A stretch of 17,662 bases of DNA from Firmicutes bacterium CAG:145 (lineage in GTDB: Bacteria; Bacillota; Clostridia; Peptostreptococcales; Anaerovoracaceae), in contig FR882598.1 in assembly GCA_000435715.1 (NCBI GenBank), positions 60,123-77,784 of the forward strand, written 5' to 3'. The notes under the pieces were generated by a model that worked only from the letters and a program-made list of their open reading frames with translations, did not search any database and was not told the DNA's origin. Made by a program: the position numbers and the translations under genes. Of this stretch, positions 14,455-17,662 are shown one piece after another. The first letter of the stretch is position 1. Every line of letters starts with the position of its first letter.

Positions 14455-14515
14455 TTTACTGACCTTAGAGTGAAGAACTTGCCGCTAAGGGTAAAATATA
14501 GAAAAGAGGATAGCT

Positions 14516-15787
14516 ATGTTAGACATTAAGAGAATCAGAGAAGACTATGATAACGTAAAGGCGGCCGTGGAGAAGAGATGTAAAGGCGATTTTGGCCTTT
14601 CGGAAGTTCCCGGACTTGACAGCCAAAGAAGAGAGATACTCCTCAAAGTTGAACAGATGAAAAACCGTCAGAATACCGTTTCAAAGGAGATACCTAAACT
14701 CAAAAAAGCCGGAGAAGATACTGCTGCCGTCATGGCAGAGATGAAAGAACTTTCTGCTGAGATAAAAGAACTGGACGCGAAGCTAACAGAGATAGAAAAG
14801 AAGCTGAAGGATACGCTGCTGGGCATACCTAATACGCCATATAAAGACGTACAGACGGGAGAAGATGACAGCGATAATTTAGAACTGAGAAAATTCCATG
14901 AGCCGAGAAATTTCAGCTTTGAGCCCAAGGCTCACTGGGATATAGGAACAGATCTGGATATATTGGACTTTGACAGGGCGGCCAAGATCTCGGGAGCCAG
15001 ATTCACGGTTTACAAGGGTCTGGGCGCCAGACTCGAGAGAGCGGTGATATCTTTTATGCTCGATCTTCACACCATAGATCAGGACTATGTGGAGATACTG
15101 CCGCCGTTCATGGTAAACAGGGCGGCTATGACGGGAACAGGTCAGCTGCCTAAGTTTGAAGAAGATATGTTCTACGTTCCGCAAAAGGACTTCTTCCTCA
15201 TCCCGACGGCAGAGGTGCCTGTCACCAATTTGAGAGCGCAGGAGATAATGGCCGAGGCAGAACTGCCAGTATACTATACGGCTTATACTCCTTGCTTCCG
15301 TGCGGAAGCCGGTTCAGCCGGAAGAGATACGAGAGGTCTGATCAGACAGCACCAGTTCAACAAGGTGGAGCTGGTCAAATTCGTCAAGCCGGAAACTTCC
15401 TACGATGAGCTTGAAAAATTGACGTCCGACGCAGAAGAAGTCTTAAAGAGGCTCGAAATACCATACAGAGTAGTGAGGCTCAGTTCGGGGGACCTGGGAT
15501 TCTCATCGGCTATGACTTATGATATAGAAGTGTGGATGCCTAGCTACGGAAGATACGTAGAGATATCTTCGTGTAGCAACTTTGAAGATTATCAGGCCAG
15601 GAGAGCCAACATACGTTACAGAAATGAAGAGACAGGAAAGGCCGAGTTCGTGCATACTCTCAACGGCTCCGGACTGGCAGTGGGAAGAACTGTAGCCGCA
15701 GTGCTGGAGAATTATCAGCAGGAGGACGGCAGTGTGATCATACCTGAAGCATTGAGAAAATACATGGGATGTGACGTAATAAAGTAA
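14516..15787 (+). CDS. serS: Seryl-tRNA synthetase
   Basis: This 423-aa class II synthetase charges tRNA-Ser with serine. The N-terminal coiled-coil tRNA-binding arm spans about residues 30-100 (KKAGEDTAAVMAEMKELSAE region). Active-site elements are TAEVPVTN (231-238), motif 2 FRAEAGSAGRDTRGLIRQHQ (261-280) and motif 3 with GSGLAVGRTVAAVLENYQ (384-401). The length is typical. GAGG sits 6 nt before the ATG. The 61-nt gap from glnA is too short for a T-box leader, so transcription presumably comes from upstream. A 1-nt gap to the next gene indicates an operon with the Crp/Fnr regulator. Confidence 0.97.
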   Translation: MLDIKRIREDYDNVKAAVEKRCKGDFGLSEVPGLDSQRREILLKVEQMKNRQNTVSKEIPKLKKAGEDTAAVMAEMKELSAEIKELDAKLTEIEKKLKDTLLGIPNTPYKDVQTGEDDSDNLELRKFHEPRNFSFEPKAHWDIGTDLDILDFDRAAKISGARFTVYKGLGARLERAVISFMLDLHTIDQDYVEILPPFMVNRAAMTGTGQLPKFEEDMFYVPQKDFFLIPTAEVPVTNLRAQEIMAEAELPVYYTAYTPCFRAEAGSAGRDTRGLIRQHQFNKVELVKFVKPETSYDELEKLTSDAEEVLKRLEIPYRVVRLSSGDLGFSSAMTYDIEVWMPSYGRYVEISSCSNFEDYQARRANIRYRNEETGKAEFVHTLNGSGLAVGRTVAAVLENYQQEDGSVIIPEALRKYMGCDVIK

Positions 15788-15788
15788 A

Positions 15789-16469
15789 ATGGAAATCAGA
15801 GAAAATTTACTGTTTGGCGGCATAAGCCAGGAGAACATAGACAAGATACTTGTCTGTTCAAAGAGCAATATAAAGAGGTACGCTCAGGGAGAAAAGGTGT
15901 TCTTTCAGGGAGACGAACCCCGCAGGCTTTTCGTTCTTTTAAAGGGCAGAGTCAAATTTGTAAAAAATCTCTTTTCAGGCAAGAAACAATTTTTAGACGA
16001 GGCTTGCGAAGGTGGAATATTCGGTGAAAGCTGCTTTTTGGGAGAAGAAGCCTGCTACGGCTACGATGCAGAAGCAGCTTGCGAGACAGAGGTGCTTGAA
16101 ATCCCTTGGGAATACTTTCATTGTTTCTGCGACAATACGTGCGCTCACCATCAGCGGCTTATAAGAAATATGCTGGGGATATTATCTACCAAAGAGATTC
16201 AGGCCATGAAGAAAATAAGCATGGTAACGCCTACGTCATTAAAGGAACGCATCGCCAACTGGCTTTTAGATTGTCTGGAAGGTTCTGACGGCGATGACGA
16301 TACGGTATATCTTAAAATGGGCAGAGAAGAGCTGGCGGACTTTTTGGGAGTAGCCAGACCTTCTCTGTCGAGAGCTCTGATGAGACTCAAAGAAGAAGGT
16401 CTCATCGATGTGGAAAAAAATCGAATCACGGTCTTAGACAGATACGCTCTTGAAAAACTGGCCGATTAG
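15789..16469 (+). CDS. Crp/Fnr-family transcriptional regulator, Cys-rich
   Basis: This 226-aa protein has an N-terminal cyclic-nucleotide-type beta barrel (about 8-120, with GDEPRRLFVLLKGRVKFVKN) and a C-terminal winged helix-turn-helix (about 150-220; GREELADFLGVARPSLSRAL is the recognition part). It holds nine cysteines (23, 73, 82, 89, 98, 112, 114, 118, 162) with a C-x-C-x3-C-x-HH cluster at 112-121, so redox, metal or heme sensing is possible. It lacks the classical N-terminal Fnr cluster. The start is 1 nt after serS with no clear Shine-Dalgarno site, so translation probably depends on coupling. A Crp/Fnr-like dyad lies 125 nt beyond its stop. Confidence 0.88.
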   Translation: MEIRENLLFGGISQENIDKILVCSKSNIKRYAQGEKVFFQGDEPRRLFVLLKGRVKFVKNLFSGKKQFLDEACEGGIFGESCFLGEEACYGYDAEAACETEVLEIPWEYFHCFCDNTCAHHQRLIRNMLGILSTKEIQAMKKISMVTPTSLKERIANWLLDCLEGSDGDDDTVYLKMGREELADFLGVARPSLSRALMRLKEEGLIDVEKNRITVLDRYALEKLAD

Positions 16470-16498
16470 TTTTAAAGCGTCGGTCTCTCTTTTGACCT

Positions 16499-16529
16499 CC
16501 CCTCTCCCGAAAAGGCAGAGGGGCTTTTT
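16499..16529 (+). terminator. Terminator after the Crp/Fnr gene
   Basis: CCCCTCT (16499-16505) and AGAGGGG (16517-16523) form a 7-bp GC-rich stem with an 11-nt loop, then C and TTTTTA. It ends the glnA-serS-crp unit and insulates the acyl-CoA dehydrogenase. Confidence 0.88.
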
Positions 16530-16552
16530 ATATCTGTGATAAAGCTTACGCC

Positions 16553-16568
16553 TGCAATAATGATTGCA
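16553..16568. promoter_or_regulatory. Dyad TGCAAT-N4-ATTGCA
   Basis: A perfect 6-bp inverted repeat with a 4-nt spacer (AATG) lies upstream of the acyl-CoA dehydrogenase. It has the size of a dimeric regulator site. It differs in sequence from the second dyad, so it may be for another factor. TTGCAC within it could also serve as a weak -35. Confidence 0.35.
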
Positions 16569-16593
16569 CAATTTTTATCATACTTATCATATA

Positions 16594-16611
16594 ATGTAAC
16601 CTTGGTTACAT
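16594..16611. promoter_or_regulatory. Crp/Fnr-like operator upstream of acyl-CoA dehydrogenase
   Basis: ATGTAACC-TT-GGTTACAT is a perfect 8-bp inverted repeat. It contains TGTAA-N6-TTACA, the half-site spacing typical of Crp/Fnr proteins (compare TGTGA-N6-TCACA). It follows a TATAAT (16590-16595). It is also centred 41.5 bp upstream of the start expected from a TAAAAT box at 16632-16637, the class II activator position. The adjacent Crp/Fnr gene is the natural candidate to bind it. Confidence 0.55.
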
Positions 16612-16666
16612 ACTTATGCCTTCTTATCGATTAAAATGATAGTATAAATATGGAAGGAGGGCAATT

Positions 16667-17662
16667 ATGTTATTTCAAACGTCACAGGAGCACCAGCAGC
16701 TTCGCGCCCAGATCAGAGAATGGGCAGAAAAAGAGATAAAGCCCATAGCTTTTTCTCTCGATAAGAACAACGAATTTCCTAAAAAGCAGATAAGGGATTT
16801 CGGCAAGATGGGATTTATGGGGATTCCCTATCCTAAGGAATACGGCGGAGCGGGAAAGGATATACTCAGCTACGCCATAGCCGTGGAAGAACTGTCCAGA
16901 GTGGACGGCGGAACGGGAGTGATATTGTCGGCTCACGTTTCTCTGGGAGCATATCCTATCTACGCTTACGGAACACAGGAGCAGAAAGAGAAATATCTCA
17001 TTCCTCTCGCCAAGGGCGAAAAGATAGGAGCCTTCGGACTTACAGAGCCTAATGCGGGCTCCGACGCCGGCGGTACAGAGACTACTGCTGAACTGGTAGG
17101 CGATCACTATATTCTGAACGGAGAAAAGATATTCATCACTAACGGAGGAGAGGCAGATACATATGTGATCTTTGCAGTCACGACCCCGGGCATAGGAACC
17201 AAGGGCATCAGCGCCTTCATAGTGGAAAAAGGATGGGAAGGATTCACCTTCGGAGATCATTACGACAAGATGGGTATCCGTTCGTCGGCTACCTGCCAGC
17301 TGCTTTTCAGCGATGTCAAAATACCTAAAGAAAACCTTTTAGGAAAAGAAGGCCAGGGCTTCAAGATCGCCATGGCTACTCTTGACGGAGGACGTATCGG
17401 CATAGCGTCTCAGGCTTTAGGTATCGCTCAGGGGGCCTATGAAGCGGCCGTAGAGTACGCCAAGGAGAGAGAACAGTTCGGAGCTCCGATAGCTCAGCTT
17501 CAGGCCATACAATTCAAGATCGCCGAGATGGCCACTAAGATCAGAGCGGCCAGATTTCTGGTATACAGCGCCGCTGAGCTGAAAGAGAATCATCAGCCTT
17601 ATGGAATGGAATCGGCGATGGCTAAGAAATACGCTTCGGACATATGCCTGCAAGTAGTCAAC
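16667..17662 (+). CDS. Acyl-CoA dehydrogenase, butyryl-CoA type, cut at window end
   Basis: The frame is open from ATG 16667 to the last base (332 residues, 3' end missing). It belongs to the flavin-dependent acyl-CoA dehydrogenases. FAD/substrate elements include FGLTEPNAGSDAGG (about 124-137), IFITNGG (about 160-166), the middle beta domain and YAKEREQFGAPIAQLQAIQF (about 264-283). It resembles short-chain butyryl-CoA dehydrogenases (Bcd) of clostridia, which work with EtfAB to reduce crotonyl-CoA. The catalytic Glu near residue 365 would lie beyond the window, so substrate class is inferred. GGAGG lies 6 nt before the ATG. Its upstream region has two dyads and follows a terminator, so it starts a new transcription unit. 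Confidence 0.9.
   Translation, partial: MLFQTSQEHQQLRAQIREWAEKEIKPIAFSLDKNNEFPKKQIRDFGKMGFMGIPYPKEYGGAGKDILSYAIAVEELSRVDGGTGVILSAHVSLGAYPIYAYGTQEQKEKYLIPLAKGEKIGAFGLTEPNAGSDAGGTETTAELVGDHYILNGEKIFITNGGEADTYVIFAVTTPGIGTKGISAFIVEKGWEGFTFGDHYDKMGIRSSATCQLLFSDVKIPKENLLGKEGQGFKIAMATLDGGRIGIASQALGIAQGAYEAAVEYAKEREQFGAPIAQLQAIQFKIAEMATKIRAARFLVYSAAELKENHQPYGMESAMAKKYASDICLQVVN

Noticed and set aside
14455..14515. T-box riboswitch before serS
   Set aside because: The gap is only 61 nt, with no specifier or antiterminator structure; the weak CCTTAG/CTAAGG pair is too small.

Overview
The window looks like chromosome of an anaerobic, low-to-moderate GC Firmicute of class Clostridia. The reasons are the purine-rich Shine-Dalgarno sites, sigma-A-like TTGACA/TATAAT promoters, heavy AGA/AGG (Arg) and ATA (Ile) codon use, a clostridial butyryl-CoA-dehydrogenase-type acyl-CoA dehydrogenase, a group III iron alcohol dehydrogenase, and phage tail C-terminal domains of the kind common in clostridial prophages. 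Codon style hints at Eubacteriales Family XIII / Anaerovoracaceae, but I cannot confirm this.

Layout. (1) 1-373 is a repeat-bearing intergenic stretch with one doubtful 57-codon ORF. (2) 389-2267 carries an S4/YlmH-type RNA-binding protein and a molybdopterin MoaA. MoaA converges on an iron alcohol dehydrogenase (2290-3516, minus); the two stop codons lie in or beside one long shared hairpin. (3) About 3650-6290 is an accessory island next to tRNA-Lys(CTT). It holds an XRE repressor, a 39-aa membrane peptide whose start overlaps the repressor stop (ATGA), a dyad in the divergent gap, two tandem paralogous phage-tail C-terminal fragments, about 600 bp of degenerate inverted repeats, and a 42-aa hydrophobic peptide opposed by a predicted antisense RNA with its own promoter and terminator (a candidate type I toxin-antitoxin pair). 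It ends in a duplicated tRNA 3' end that a 120-bp structured insert splits at the T-loop. (4) 6322-6371 is a divergent promoter pair with overlapping -35 boxes, serving tRNA-Lys and a 33-aa Lys/Asn/Glu/Gln-rich peptide. (5) 6676-12460 is a membrane operon: a single-pass protein, a zinc-ribbon protein with a long acidic linker and one membrane span, and a UPF0182 protein with seven spans. (6) 12538-16469 runs glutamine synthetase, seryl-tRNA synthetase and a Cys-rich Crp/Fnr regulator, ending at a clear terminator. (7) 16667 to the window end is an acyl-CoA dehydrogenase, cut by the window edge. Two dyads lie upstream of it, one of them Crp/Fnr-like (TGTAA-N6-TTACA).

How the genes fit together. 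The housekeeping parts cover translation (S4 protein, SerS, tRNA-Lys), nitrogen assimilation (GS), cofactor synthesis (MoaA) and fermentative metabolism (ADH, acyl-CoA dehydrogenase). The Crp/Fnr regulator is well placed to control the acyl-CoA dehydrogenase. The most novel material is the candidate type I module at 5671-5903, the split tRNA-Lys 3' duplication, the XRE/micro-membrane-protein pair, and the zinc-ribbon/UPF0182 membrane operon. All functional calls come from reading motifs by eye; no database search was run.
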